Shown here: positions 31,801 through 46,800 of the stretch, piece by piece
Layout of the letters: every line of letters begins with the position of its first letter
Numbering within the stretch: the stretch's first letter is position 1
DNA from: Acanthornis magna
Lineage: Eukaryota > Chordata > Aves > Passeriformes > Acanthizidae
Length of the DNA stretch: 64,000 bases
Assembly: GCA_036785705.1 (NCBI GenBank)
Contig: JAWUZG010000015.1
Location: 2,061,001-2,125,000 of the forward strand
Direction of reading: 5' to 3'
Notes under the pieces: generated by a model
Told to the model about the DNA's origin: nothing
Database searches by the model: none
The model's input: the letters and a program-made list of their open reading frames with translations, nothing else
Program-made: the position numbers and the translations under genes

Positions 31801-34800
31801 TTTGGATTCTCACTGCCTTTGTATCAAGGAAGAACAAAACCACCTTGGTGTCTCCTCCCATAGTATGAATCCATGGAAATACGATCTGAGAGTGCCAAGA
31901 CATGAAGCGATACACAAACCTCATGGATTTTATACCTGAATATAACCCCATTCTAAGAAATCTCATAATTCCTTTTCTGTTCTTTCTGTTCCTTTTCTGC
32001 CCCTGGTGAGAGGCAGAAAACACAAGCATGAAAGCATAAGCCCATAAAACCCAAACTTTGAGGTGTGCATTCTGCTCCTAAAACACAATCCATTAAATGA
32101 GGTCTGTCATTTTTCTCTCCCCTGTTGACACTACAGCTACTATTACAAATACTGCAGGAAAATGTATATTCCTCTTTAAAGTTGCCTATTTATTTGTCAG
32201 TGATTAAAATGTGACCTCCAGTGATGTCATGTGGTTTCCTCTGTGCCTGGGTCAGTAGTTCATTAAAAGAAGGGTAAAGTTAAGATGGGACAAATAGAGC
32301 AAGTTGTAAACTCCAAGTATCTGGTGAGTTGACATTGACTGGGTGATGCCTGCACTGCTGTTAACAATTTTAAACTGAATTTTAAAACCAGGGGCATTTG
32401 CAGTACTTCTTGCAGAAGTCATCAGTTCCTTCTGTTTGCCAACTTTCATTTTTAAATAAAGTGTTGTTTTTTCAAATGTTTTAAGCTAAACCAGACTAGA
32501 GCAACTAAAGATCAATTCTACATCAATCAGAACCACAGTTCTAACCTTGAAAAGCTGATGGTTACATTCCTTAAATAGATGTAGAAATGTAAATATGCAT
32601 ATATGTAAATATTGTAAATATACAAGTATGTATATGTAAATATGCATACAATGTCCACAAGTAGAAGGTGCTGAGATTAAAATCTGGAGCTGTAAATTCT
32701 GTTATGTCTGGACCTGAAATATATTTGAAGCCCAGAAGGATCCAGAGAAAGCCTTTGCAAAATTTGCATCTCTTTGCAGATTATTGCTAAAGATTCCGTA
32801 TTTTAGGAGATGCGTGATTGCCATCCTTGATGTTATCTGGAGGCATCTGAAATTACGTTCTTTGCAGGCTGAAATTCTTAAAAACTTGCCGGTGGGAGAT
32901 TATTTTGTACAGCTCTTAGTGTTTCTTCGGGGTAAATGCACCTGTAATTTGTCAATGTGATTTTGACACCAGTGGGGGTTTGATTGTAAAGCCTTCATTA
33001 TTCACCTCTCCGACTTCAGCAGAGACAGGTTTGGGTTTATCACTGACAAATTAATTGGTTATTTGTATCTCAATGATCATTCCTTTAATTCTTCATCTTA
33101 TTTTTACAGCTTTTAGTAGAAATTCTCATGAGACCAACTCTTATTACACAGAAAAAGAAGCAGAAAAGTAAGTAAATAGGTAGTTTATCTCTTTTTTCCC
33201 CCAGTTGTGCCTTGTGTTTCTATTTCAGACAGAAATTGTTCTATTTTTCTGTTATTCTCTTTCCATCCCAGCAATTTCCTGTTGATTCATTTAGGAATGA
33301 ATCATTGGTTTCTTTGTTCTCCATGGTACTGATTGGTGCTGGGATTTGGGAGAGTCACCTGTTTCTGGGCACAGTTCCGGAGATTCATGGACTCAGCACA
33401 ACATACTTGACTCAAAGCACTAAATCTGCAATCAGTGGAAACTCGTATTGTTCCTGTGGCTACAGCTACAGTGAAAAATTATTAATTATAAGCCACAAAA
33501 CTTTGTTTATGTAATAGGAGCTACAGAGATTGTGAGATGACTAGGTCAGGAAAAGAGCACACATTTTTTATGTGACTACTCATTTCCTCATTGTCATAAG
33601 GAGAACTTGCCATGGGGGTGCAGTGGCTTCAGCTCAACTTTCCTGCTGGAGCAGCTTTGCTCTGCAGTGTTTTCATTTCCCCTGCTTGGGATTCTGCTGG
33701 TTCCCTGAGCCCTTCTGAGGGGAGGGAATGTCGTGGTGCACCCTGTGCCCTTCAGCCAGGGAACTTCAAAGGTGAAGCAACTTGAACTTGAGCTATAGAC
33801 AATCGTAGTTCTGTACTGAAAACACAAATATTCAAATGCTGCAGTAAAGCAGATTGAAAGGTTTTCTATGAAGTCGAGGTGCTGAGAAAACAGCGTGAAT
33901 TTCCAGTGGAGAAAACTGCATGAACTATCATTTCTTTCCCCCATACAAAACTAATTTAGCATGTGAACAAGTCAGGTGCAGAATGTTTCTTGTGATTTCC
34001 ATTCTGTAAAGCATTTGCATGTATGTCTGAGCTAGCAGCCTGAAATTGTCACCCATTCCATAGCTCTCTATGTCCCTGCCATGGGCATGGGTGTTCCTTG
34101 GCAGGGTATGGCTGGTGACTGTCTGCTCTCTCCTTTGCAGTAAGTGATGACCTCATCAAGGACTGTTTAAGCATACTGTACAACACCTGTATATGTGTAA
34201 GTACAACTCTTCTGCTGATCACTTTTTATATTTGCTGTTTGATAACACAGCAGGCTCTTTTAAATGTAATTTAAACTTAGTCTGAAGCTTTACATTAAAA
34301 TCCCTTCAGTTAAATACAGGACTGCTCTGTGTTTTGATGTGTTACTCAAATAATTTGTTTTCTTAGCCACATTGTCAAGCTTAAGTTCTCTTGTTTGGAT
34401 CTTTCTGTCTCTGTATTTCCACAGGAAAGCTGTGCCAGCCTTTGTTACGTTCCAGCTTAAAATTTGAAGCTGGGAATGGATTCCTGTTAAGCCCAGCTAC
34501 AGCTGGCCTTGTTCAGAACTGGGGCTGGCAAAGGGTTTTAAATTTGATCCTGCAACTCTGTGTGCTGGATTTCAGTTCAGTCGTGGCAGATCAGTGCTGG
34601 GTTAAAGGAAGGTGCTGGGTTAAAGGCCTCTGGAAATACCTTGTCATTAGAATCCTGAAGCTAAAAGCAAAGGCCTCAGATTATGCATGCAGGGAACATC
34701 CTCAGGATTGTTTACTTCATCACACACCTCATTATGCCATAACCTAGGGAACATTGTTTAACAAAAATTTTAAAAAGAGCCAGTTAGTGGCTTGGAGCTC

Positions 34801-37800
34801 TTCCAAAAACATCAGTCTAATCTCCAGAGTTTGAGTTTTAATAGATCATGTCTCACTGATAACGATCTGTGTACACATGGGAGAGGGAAGAGAGGGAATG
34901 CTTTTTTTCTTGGCTTGGATGCTTTATTTTTTTAACTGCAGGTAATGCAACTTTTACAAACTGTGAATTGCATGATATGCTAAAAAACAAGTTTGCAGTT
35001 TCTAGACTAGCTGCTGTTTTAATTCATTTTGGTGTTACTGCTGTCTCTTGGATAAGAAGTGTCCGGGATCACAGAAATGGTGGGGGGCTGTGTGCAATAT
35101 TAACTGTTCTTACACTTACCTGTAAATATTGGGGGATTATCTGAGCTAGTCTGGTTCTGTGAGCTCTGGGAGTGTGTCAGTCAGATATAAAACACAGCTT
35201 TACAAGCAGCAAGGATGCAGTTTTAAGTTCCAGGAAAGCCTGGCTGTGTTCTCAGCTGAGCTCAGAGCATGAAAGGCAGACTTAAATTTGGGTTTTCATG
35301 CCTCAGCCTGACTTTGGGGTTCATCACCCATTTCATTTAGGCTGGCTTTGATCCGGGTCTGTGCTGAGGGTTTAGGAGCTGCTGTGTTTGCATACCATGG
35401 CATGGGGCTGGTCACACAGCAAAGCAGAGCCAAGCCCCTCTGGTGTGTGCCCAGGCAGGCAGGGTTTGCTTTAGAGTCAGACAAGAAAACAGCTGCCTTG
35501 AGGTGAAGCCTCTCATCCTGGCGTTGTTGCAGGCGCCACGTTGCCTTCAGACAAGGACTGGAGATGGTTTTGGTTACCATAAACACAACGTTTCCTGGTT
35601 TCAGGAGTAGCTGACTCAGTCCCACATCATCCGAGGGCTGTCCTGCATGTGCTATGCCCTGTGGTGCTCAGGGTGGGCTCTCATGGGTCTGTGTGTGCTC
35701 ATTTCCAGACGGAAGGCGTCACAAGGCGACTGGCAGAGAGAAATGACTTCGTGTTGTTCCTGTTTACACTGATGACAAACAAAAAGACATTCCTGCAAAC
35801 TGCAACGCTCATTGAAGATATCCTGGGAGTGAAAAAGGTTAGTTACTGGGTTCTCAATATTATTTGTATGGCTTTTCAGCCCAAGAGAGGGAAGAGAGCT
35901 GTTTCTTTGAAGAGTTGCTGAGGACAGTCCTCTAAGCTGCCGTTCTTACTGCTTGTAGCTTATTTGAAACCTGATTGTTCACAGTGGTAATTAACTTTAA
36001 TCACTTCTCATAAAGAAGCCAAACTATTCATGTGGTGTCAGACTTGCCCAGCTCAGAGAATGATGAGTGCTGAGTCCCCATGATCTGAGTACCTCACTGT
36101 CATTAAAATACAGCCAATATTTCTAATAAAGAAAATGAACCTCATATAAATTCAGTTTTCATCCTTGCCTGCTGATTACATTTCACATATTTTACTTGTT
36201 TTCCTGACATCTGGGAGGCTTCCCGTGTATTCCTTGGTGTTTGTCACCTCTCTTAGAAGCTGTAGGCTGGGGAAACAGGGCACTTAAATCTTCTGCACAA
36301 ACCTGGTTATTGAGCTTGTTTGCCATCATCATTGCAACTCAGGGCCCTGATGTGATGCAAGTACAATATTAGAGGTGTAACCTTGGGAAAGCCTTGACTG
36401 GAAAGTGTCTGTGTACTTTTTGTGGAGGAGGTCAGGAGTCTGTAACTTGATATTTTATTATTTAGAGTGAGGTTGAGGTTGATGTACTTCCTGAAATAGG
36501 AAGCAACCTTAGTTTATCTGAACAAAAATTGGGTTTTCTTCTGAAAACTGTTTTCAACATCTTTTTATTAAAAAGAGCTTTTGATGAAAAAACAAATAAT
36601 TTAGAAGTTGATTCTTATCTGTGAGTTTCAAAGAAAAGACAGGACTGAAAAACAAAATTGACATTTTCAATATCTACACATAATTCATGTATTAAATTAG
36701 GTTGTGATTTTGTGGGTTTTCGGTTAAAAAAGGCCCCCAAACTTGATGTGACTATAAAATTAGTATTTAAAGCATGGATATCTGTACTTATGGAATTGCT
36801 AAGCCTGACAGCAGTTGTAAATCCCAGCTGCCTTCAGACTCTTCACTTGCTTCTCCTTTGCTAACACTGGGATAACCCAGAGAGCTCCCCAGGGAGCTTC
36901 TGCCTGTGCCTGCCTTCACATATTGGCCATCACGTGTGACCTAGCTGGTGTTGCCTCCTCCAGGAAATGATCCAGCTGGATGATATTCCCAACCTGGCGA
37001 GCCTGGTGTCCAGCTTTGACCAGCAGCAGCTGGCCAACTTCTGCAGGATCCTGGCTGTCACCATCTCGGAGCTCGACACAGGCAGTGATGACAAGCACAC
37101 GCTACTGGCCAAAAATGCCCAGCAGAAAAAGAACTTGGGCCCTTCCCGAGCTGAAATTAATCAAGGTAATTGTTATGCTGTGGACAAATCAGAATAATCT
37201 CAGCAATGTATCTCTCAATGTCACGTAGTGTTATGTTTCTGGAGGATGTTGAAAGTGTTGTGTCTTACAAAGCATTTTTCTTTATTCACTCCCCTCAGAT
37301 TGTTTCCAGGAAACAATCTTTCCTGTTAGTGAAACCTTGTAGCTTTTGGTTTCACATGGTGTTACTAATTAGGTGGGTTAATTTCTGTCATTTCAGCATG
37401 TTCTGAGTGGCTTAAAATAATTGGATTTATTTTCTATGCCTCAGCCATATCCATGAACTTCCCATTGGCAATTCTCAGTAATTATGTCCTCCCTAAAATA
37501 TGAATTCCTGAACTAAAACTGCATGCAGTGTGGTTGCTGTTGGAGCAGTTCCTTCTCTGATTTTATCTGGTGTCCTGAACAGGATGTCTGTCTTTATCAA
37601 AAAGATAAGTGTCTTTAATATTAATTGTGTTGCCCAGTGTTACCAAACCAGCCTTGGAAATCTGTGAGTCTAATCTCAGCTTTAACTTTGGGCACAGTGC
37701 AGGTTTCCTTATTTTGCTGAGTACTTCTCAGGTGCAGAAGTCTTGCCTAGAAGGATGAGTAGGAATGAAAAAAGTTAAGTACCTTCAAATGTAGAATCTG

Positions 37801-40800
37801 CTGTTTTCAGCTCTTCCTGTGCTGAAAAGATTTTGGGCTTCTGAAGCACATATTTGCATAGGCCCATGCCAAGCAAATGTTTAGCTAATAATTTTTTATG
37901 GGCACAATCAGAGACTGATTCTAAGGCTGTATAGCGTATTCTATTTTAAAACATTTATCAGGGAGCTTATTCTTTCAGAGAATAAACTCTTTCATGTAAT
38001 GTTCATAGCCAAATTCTTTGTCCTTTTCTACTTGCCCCTGCAAGTGTGAAGTGAAGCCTTAGCCATGTATCTTAAATAAACATCCTGTAATAAAGTTATT
38101 CGTGAAGACAAAATGCACCTCCCCAAATATTTTGCAGAGCCGTGACTTCTGTCCTTGTGCTGCTCTTTCTAAGGGTGCAGTTCCACAATTTAAACCCTCA
38201 CACCTGGGGCTGCTGTGGTGTGTTCTCCATCTGTTTTGCTCCATGAGGAGCTAATTCAGGGAACTACTACTTAAAAAGCTGACAGGTTTCCCTCCAGCTG
38301 CTGCCGTGAGCCAGTTCAGTTGCTACAGACCAATGCCACAGGAGGGAAAACGAAGGAAGAAAGGGGAGGTGGAGCTGCCCTTCCAAGGGCTGTTGCTTTA
38401 CTTCTGCCAGCTTAATTTTCAGCCAGATGAATTCCTTGATATGGTTGGAAAACAACACTGAATTGTTCCTGGGATATAATTCCTGGATGCTCTCCTCCAC
38501 TCCTTAATAGGAGAGTGCACTGAATTCTTCCATCTTTGGATCTTCTTAACCAGATCTTTTTAGCCATACACTTCTGTATCCCTAAAGTAGATGTTTTGGT
38601 ATCTTGTGGTGATCTTAAATTGTAATAAAACTGTTTCTTTTTTTTTTTTTTTTTTCAGCTACGCTTCTGAATATTCCAGGCTTCATCGAGCGATTGTGCA
38701 AACTGGCCACACGGAAGGTGTCTGAAACCACAGGGACTTCCAGCTTCCTGCAGGAGCTGGAGGAGTGGTACACCTGGCTGGACAATGCACTGGTGCTGGA
38801 TGCACTGATGAGGGTGGCAAATGAAGAGGCGGAGCAGAGCAGTACAGGTATGGCTTGCACTCCTCCAACCACCAGCAGCTGATGCATGTCTTAACCTTCT
38901 TCAGGGTTTGCCATGTGTTGCTTCTCCTCTCAGCTGGTCCTGATCCTCCTCTTCTTGTATGGGAGACTCACATTTAGGTCTGACTCCTGTTTTGTTCTCA
39001 TGTAGCACCGCTTTTTTGATGAATTAGACTTAGCAAAAGGAGATCTGTGCAGAGCAAAGCAATCTGTGCCCTTTGCATGCCTAGCAAACACTGAAATGCT
39101 GTACATCCTCGGCACTACCCTCCCATGGGGTGACAAAAGTAACCCTCTTGAGCTAAGTGGCTTCACCAGCATTTTGCTCTAAACTTTGGTTCATGACTTT
39201 GGATTCAAATGCTTCACGCTAAGCAAGTGAAGCCTTTTCCTTCTTTAAAAAGGAAAGGTAGTTCCAGCTAAATTAAATAAGTTAATTGGAGAAAAATAAT
39301 GATTCCAGTGGAAGTGTTAATACAACCTTAGGAAAATGCTTTGAGGCACGTTTGTGGTTTGTTTCTTTACCCTTTGGTATGACAAAAATGCAATGTATGT
39401 CTGGTAGAACTCAAAAGTACTCAGTACTCCTGTTTCTGCTCTTAGCAGAGTAATTCTCCATAGAGTTATGAAATTCATTTAACTGTGCCCTAAGAATACT
39501 GGTACTGAGGTATGAAATGAAAGTAGATTTAATAGTAATAATTTAATGCTTCTGATAATCTCCCATCTACTTTTATTACCTTTTCTGCCATGCCCTGGCG
39601 CAGTAGTCTATTAATTCATTTAGGTGAGCCTACTTTAGGGAAATGCTGCCATTGAGTTTGTTGTGGAAAAATAATGTTCAAAAATCTGATTTTATCTCCT
39701 CTTAAATTTTCAGCTATATATTTTTCTCTAGCATGTAATTCAAATTGGTTATTTGCTGCACATCACTATTTTTAGTTAAGAAGATTCCAGCAGATGTGCT
39801 GCTCCTATATCTGCAGTGTTCAGTATAAAAGTAACAACTGTAACAAATCCTTTCCTGTTGAAGCTGCCTCAGTCTCACATCTTTGCCATCTTTTTCAGAG
39901 TCTTCAGATGAGAGTGGACTGGCCAACACCTCCACACGGACACAGCTGCCTCAGTCCATGAAGATCATGCACGAGATCATGTACAAGCTGGAGGTGCTGT
40001 ACGTTCTCTGTGTGCTGCTCATGGGCAGGCAGAGGAACCAGGTGAGCCCCAGTGGATGGTCACACTCACAGCTGGTGTCACTTTAGACCTGAGTGCTCAT
40101 GAATGAGGTCATGGACACAGAACCACCAGGGCAAAGCTCGAGACACAAAGCTGGGAAACCCCATCCTGGCAGCCCTGCCCAGACAAACAGGCTGGAAACC
40201 TCACTGGGAATCAGGAGGAGCTGTAGGGCAGGGCTGGTCACACTGTGCTCACCAGTGTGGGGTCCTGTCCCTGCAGAGCTGCTGCTCTGGTGCAGGAGGA
40301 TGCCCCCTGTGTGATGATATGTGTGGATGTACCTGGATGCTGCAGTCAGGTGTTGTCCCCCTTCCTGGGGCACTGGTGACCAGTTTGGATGGAGCCCCTT
40401 CAGGCCTTACCCTTCTTTGGCTGCTTTCACTTTTGGAAACCCTCTGGATAATTTTTGCAGCAGATTCCCATCTGTTGTCTAAGTCTCAGCATGCTGTTAA
40501 ACTCTCAGCTGGGAGGATGCATTTCAGTGCTGTCTGCACTGGAAATCCTCTCATCTGTTCCTTTTGCCTTTCTTCCCTTTGAAATGAAAAAAAAAAAAAA
40601 ATTTTTCCCTGCCTCACACCAGCTTGTGGAGAACCAGTCACTGCAGCTTGACTGTGGTTTGATTTAAATGGGTCAAAAGCACGTTGTGAAGGGAAAAGCA
40701 AAGCAATCCCTGGTGCAGTTTTGACAGGTTTCCAGCTTTGGCAGCCCACTCAGCTCAGCAGGGCCATTCAGATGTCCTGGACACTGGCAGGGCCAAATTG

Positions 40801-43800
40801 GTTTGAGTTGTTTGAGGGCTGTTGTATTAGGCAGGAGAGGCTGTATTTTGGGACAGGGGCTTGAGGACATTTCTCTTGAGTATTTTGTTCTTTGCCAGTA
40901 ACCTCCTAATGTATCAATCAGAGTCACAAACACTCCTCAGGGTAATCTCCCAAATCTCTTAATCTGAATAGAGCTGCAGTTGTGGTTCAGTCTCAAGCAA
41001 AACCTGTTCACTCTGACCCTGCAGCAGGGGCTCTGGACTCCCCACTCCTGAAGTGTTTAAGGGTGGGACTTGGAGCAACCTGGTCTGGTGGAAGGTGTCC
41101 CTGCCCCATGTCAGGGGTTTGGAATGAGGTGGTCTTTAAGGTCCCTTCCAAACCAAACCATTCTGGGGCTCTGTGATTCTAAATGGACACTTGGCATTAA
41201 AAAGAAGCAGATTGTGCATGAGAGTAAGCAGAGGGAACCAGCAATTCTTGCAGAAACCACAGTCACTACCATAAACAACTCCTAATCGTGTTGTCATTCC
41301 TTTCAGAAGTGCTGATTCTGTTGGGCATAAAATAAAATGTAAACAAAGCCCAAGACATAACTGAAACTCCCAGAACGTAGATCTAAAAGGAGGACTTTTC
41401 TTTCCATTGTATCAAGGCTGATAATTCCTCCCTGCCTGAGTTTCCCACAAGAATGCAGTTTTATAGATACTGCAGAAACTGCTTTCAGCTTGCACTCATC
41501 CTGCTGCTGCTGATTCAGGGAGCTGGAGGTGCTGGATTCTTTCCCTCCCTGAGTCACTTCTGGTGTGTTCCTGTCAAATGTGACAAGGAAAAAATCTGCT
41601 GCTGAAACAGCTAGCTTTGAAGCTGAATTTACTTTTTCATTTCCTGGGAAAACAACTTCATCCTTCATCTGCCATTTCTGCCCCTGTGCAGATGGGGAAA
41701 CTGAGGATAAAGCTGGCATGCAGTTCACTTCTTCCATAGGACTGATTCAGTACTGGAATTCTTGAAGGATTTTAGTTACTTCATTCCTAAACACTTCTTG
41801 TCCAGAGCCAGCTCTTTTTTTTTTTTTTTTCCTTTGTGAAATCCTCTGCCTTTGAAACACATGATACATCCTTCATTCCTTAATCTGCATGAGACTTGTG
41901 TGGCAGATGTGAATCTATTGCCCTTCCTGAGAGCCAGGCAGAGGAAGGACTGGAGCTGAGCTGTTCTCCATGGGAAGCTCTGGAATGCAGGCACAGCAGT
42001 GTCTGCAACAGCACACTCAGAAAAGCATTTCAGCTGCTTGCTGGTCTCTCTTTTCTGTGAAGGAATAAAAGCACAGGATCTGTGGTACCAGTCTGAGCAG
42101 CCAAAGGACTTGCTGGTTTTAGATTGGATTCATTTTGCATAGAATTTCTAAAGGGCATCACAAACTTGCTTCAGTCCACTGTAATAATTGACATAATGGT
42201 CTGGCATTTGCTTTAAGCAAGGTGCAGCCTCCCAAACTCAACCTGTCCCTGAATCCTTGGTTTAAACTTGATTACTGGCTAATTTGCATGAATTGATAAC
42301 TGTGGAAGCAGTGACTTGGCTCCTCTTGCTGCCACATTGGGGATGATCTCACCCTTGGGGATAAGTGGTGTCTCTCTACAGATCTGGGCCTTTGCTGCCT
42401 TCTCATTATGGTCACACCCTAAATTACTCTCCTTACATATTTTTCTAGGCTGTGCTGCATGTCTGTGTTGTGGTGAAAAGCCAGCAGCTGATTTCCTTTG
42501 CTCCTGCTGAGCAGGGAGACACACTGCACACAGCAGAAACTCTGTTTAACAGAGAAGAGAAAGTTTTAGAGTTGAGAAAGCAATGCAGCAATTCCTGTGA
42601 AGCTGGATGGCAGCAGGAAAAAGCGGAAGTAATTTGAAGGATGAATATAGAGCAGAGGTTGTCTTGGCATCCTCATGCTGAGTAATTGCAATGAGTTAGA
42701 GCTCTGGGAGGGAGAGTGATGCAAAGGCAGTGATGTGACTGAGGAGCTCTGTCAGATGAGAACATCAGGGCTGAGCAAACTGAAAGTAAACTGAGCACTG
42801 TTGAAATTGTAGTCATTTGGAAAGGAGCAGATTTAGGAGTTAAAACTGTGAGTGTAGAGGGCTCTTTCTTTAGTGAGCGCTGAGGCTCTTGCAGGCAGCT
42901 CACACGCTTGGCTTCCTCCTGTTGTGCCTGTGCCATGGAGGGACAGGGGCACTACAGGGAGCACTTTGTTCAGAGAGATTCCTCAGAGCTTGTGACTAAA
43001 CCAGAGTGTCCAAGAGAGTTTTAAAGTAATGGAGCACCAGAGAACTCCAAGCTCAGCAATCTGTCAGTGCAGTATGGGTGAGGTGGGAAGGAGCTGGCTG
43101 CTTCCTCAGGTGTGTGTGTGTGTGTGTGTCCAGCAGCAGGAATGAGATTGCCATAAAGATGGGACAGCTGGTGGCTACAGCCAAGAAGAGTGCAAAAAGC
43201 CATCAGCTGTGCTGCAAACAAGAATTAAGAACTAAAACCTGTAAAAAAGCATCAGCTTCAGATATTTTTGATTCATTCAGATATTTGAGTAAATAGAACA
43301 AAGTAGACTGATCTGCTTGAAATACTGCTGGTGATAGTTCTGCATCTTGGGACAACCTGGGGTATTTTTAAGTGGTTTTGTTTATCGATTTAAGAATGTA
43401 TCCATTACTGCTTTGGGTACTTAGTTCTTGCAGTGTATTGGACATTCCAGTCTTATAGTTTTTATTTGCAACCATATCTCAAGGAATACTGCTTGTCCTT
43501 GGCCTTGTCTTAGCTGATTAGAGTCCCACTTCATGTTTCCCTTATTCCTCATCTTCCAAATTCCTTGCATCAAAAGTATCTCAGCTTGGACTGAAGGTAT
43601 TTAACAGCTGTTCACACCAAAATTATTCCCTTTTTTACATGCGTAAAAGAGAGGTACCAGGCAGACTGATAAATAAACCTGAGTAATTTGACATTTTCTT
43701 TTCTAAAGAAGTTCAACTTCCCTTTAACCTGAAGAAAGTGCAGTGTGGTGTGGTTGTGTTACTGCTGGACTCTGCTTTGCTCAGAACTCCTGCCCAGGTC

Positions 43801-46800
43801 ACCTGAACAAAACCAATATTGATGGGTTTTGTTGTTTGTCTGGAAAGGGGAAGGGAAAGGACACTCAGGGATTGAGTGGCAGCAGAATATCCCCAGCTCA
43901 GCTGTTGGCTCTAGAAGCATTTAGATGCTGAAGTGATGTCCCAATGTCCTAAGCTGCTTCCAGAGGCACAGTGATTAATGGAAGCACTGGTGAAGAGCTT
44001 TATCCCCAAATGTCTGTTTTCTGCCTGTGTCCACCAAATGGAAACTGCTGTACCATGGTGAGTGTGAGTATTAACGCAGACACTTGCTGTTTGAGACAAG
44101 AATTCTCATCCTTTTCTCAGAGAATGACATCCTTGTGCCCATCATTTTCCAGGCTACTTTAAATCTTTATTTGAGGCTGCAGCAAATGTGTTTGTACCTC
44201 TCTTGTTTCCCAGGTTCATAAAATGATAGCAGAGTTCAGACTCATTCCTGGCCTCAATAACCTGTTCGACAAACTCATCTGGAGGAAGCACTCAGCCTCA
44301 GCCCTCGTTCTGCATGGACACAACCAGAACTGTGACTGCAGCCCGGTGAGGAACTTCTGGAATTCTCTAGCGGATTTTCATCCTGTCACACAATTCTGAA
44401 GAGTTACGCTGAGTAACTGGGTGTTTGTGTCATCAGTGACTTGAGATGTGGTAGCATTCAGGTTTTGGGGGTTTGTTTTCACTGAAGTCTTTATCTTTGG
44501 CTCATGCCGGCAATATAGCAGGACAATTTAGCCTCTCCCTCTCTTCTAGTTTGGAAACTGGAATAGGGGTAAATTTCTGGACCCTGAAGGCCAGAGGTAG
44601 AAGACAAGCAAAATTAAAAGAAATGATACCTAGGAATGGCACAGAATACAAATTGTGCCACAGCCAGGTTTAGGGGGGTTGGGTTTTTGCTGAAGTCTTT
44701 ACTCTTTTTCCTTCAAAACCTAGATATTCTGAATTGATCAGTACAATTATAATCTTTATTGCCATTGCAGTGAGAAGAAATGATTACCTGTTATGTGCAT
44801 AGGCTTGGAGGCAAGCTCCATTTCTATTTTGGGAAGCCTGCAAAGTGTAGCCTTCTCCATTTATGCAAGTCACTTGCTCTGCTGTCCAAAGGGGTTTGAT
44901 TTGAAAAGGTTTTCCATTCAGCTGTTTCATGTCAGCTTGGTAGCGAATGATACCCAAAAATACTAAAGCAATGCCTATTTTTTTTCTTTTCTTGTTTGTT
45001 TTTAGGACATCACTTTAAAGATACAATTTTTGAGACTTCTTCAGAGCTTCAGTGATCACCACGAGTGAGTATGAGAAGCTGTGGTGGGCTGTTGCTTGGT
45101 GCTGTTTGCCTGGTTGCTGTTCAGATGTCCTGAGCATGGAACAGGCTCTATGTGAAGGGAACATTGTACTGTCCCTAAACTTCATGTGCCTTTCAGCTCT
45201 TGCTGAAGCAGCCTAAGAATTTGCTCTGCAGTGGGCATGTCTGAATATGTCTGGTGGTGGTTAAACCCAGCCCATTTTGCCTCATGTTGAAATGAGCTGA
45301 AACAAGTACAGGATGAGTTAACACTTTCTGGCTGAAGGAATGAGGCAACTTCCCTTTTTTTTTTTTTTTGCCCTCTTGAGAGCTGTCAGTGAGCAAGGGA
45401 AGTAGGAAGAAATCTTCTGTCTGCCTTCAAAAGGCATCTTAGGAAAACTTGAGTCTGCTGGAGTAGTCTGAGAGGTGATGCAGTTTGCTTGGGGGTTTTC
45501 TTAATGCTGTGCTGTTTGTTCTGCCTTGTGGAATTGCATCCTGCATTCCATCAGTGCCCTGTTGCTCAAGTTCAGTCCTGGGAGATGGTGTCCACTTCCT
45601 TACAAACTCCTGTGTTTGAGGCACTTCAGGTGCTGGTCATTCCTAGAGCCAGGCTGATATTTTTGTGCAGGTTTTTAGTTCTGTTGGATAGATTGCAAAT
45701 ATCAGCCTTTTTGATTGTGGAATATTAGCTTTGAGAATGGGGAGCTGATGGACATAGACAAGGGGAAATGCTGACTTATTGTAAATCCTTCATGCAAAAC
45801 CTGGGAATCACTCCAGGTTTTCCAATAAAATCTCTTCAGATGATGTTACTACTCAAGTGGCTGCTACAAAGATCTGAGGCTTATTTGAACAGACAACAGC
45901 TCCCAGCTGTAACATTTGAGCAAGTGGAATGTGTGGAATCTGGTTGGGGGGTTTAAATAATGACATGAACTTTCTATGAAATCACAGATAAGCTGAGTGA
46001 ACTGAGGACAAGATGAGAGCAAAGTACTTGTATACTGGTATTAATTCAGTGAGATTGTGTCCAAACCAAACTTGCAGAAGTGCTGTTTGCAGGGAGAGAA
46101 AGGCTCTGTTCTCATTGCAGAAACCTGTTTAATCCACATCAAAGCAGGCTTTGCATGAGAGCCTCAGTGGGCACTAATCTGGATGACAGTGTTGGAAGCA
46201 AGAGGGAATCTCACAGTCATCGCTGCATCCTCTGCTCCCTGAGCTTTCCTGAACATAAATCTTTGCTGTCTGATTTTAAGCACTTGGAAACAAAAAAGAC
46301 TCTGAGGGAGCACACTGACATTGAGCTGGGAGTCTGGCAAAGGGAGCCCCTGGGCTACATTTCTGCTTTCTCAGACTTGTTCTGCATTTAGATCACTTTA
46401 TAGACAAACTAATTTATTTTCATTATGAAAAATTCAGTATTTGATAAAGACTTCCATGCACATTCCTGGAATTTATATCCATCATTTCATTATGTTTTAA
46501 AATATTTCCAGAGTGAAGTTTGCTCAGAGCAATAAAATACTAGGATGATTGAGTCCTTTTTTGCAGTTTCTGCTTTCTAACCGAGATTTATTACTTCAAA
46601 AGCCTAGTCCTGCAGCCCTTGTAGGCCTGTGGCTCTGCTTTTCATGGAATTGCCTGTTTGCCTCTTGAATTCATTCTGGTTTTCTCCCCTGCTCCCCCAC
46701 TGTCTTGCTTTAGGAACAAGTATCTCCTTTTGAACAGCCAGGAGCTGAATGAGCTCAGTGCAATCTCCCATAAAGCCAACATTCCTGAAGTGGATGCAGT

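Larger units (their letters stand above)
40042..44213 (+). other. TRPC4AP: TRPC4AP intron 9 (4.2 kb)
   Basis: Holds a short CR1 tail (41035-41180), a (TG) run at 43110-43129, and an A13-T5 junction near 40587-40605. No extra exon is recognised. Confidence 0.8.
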
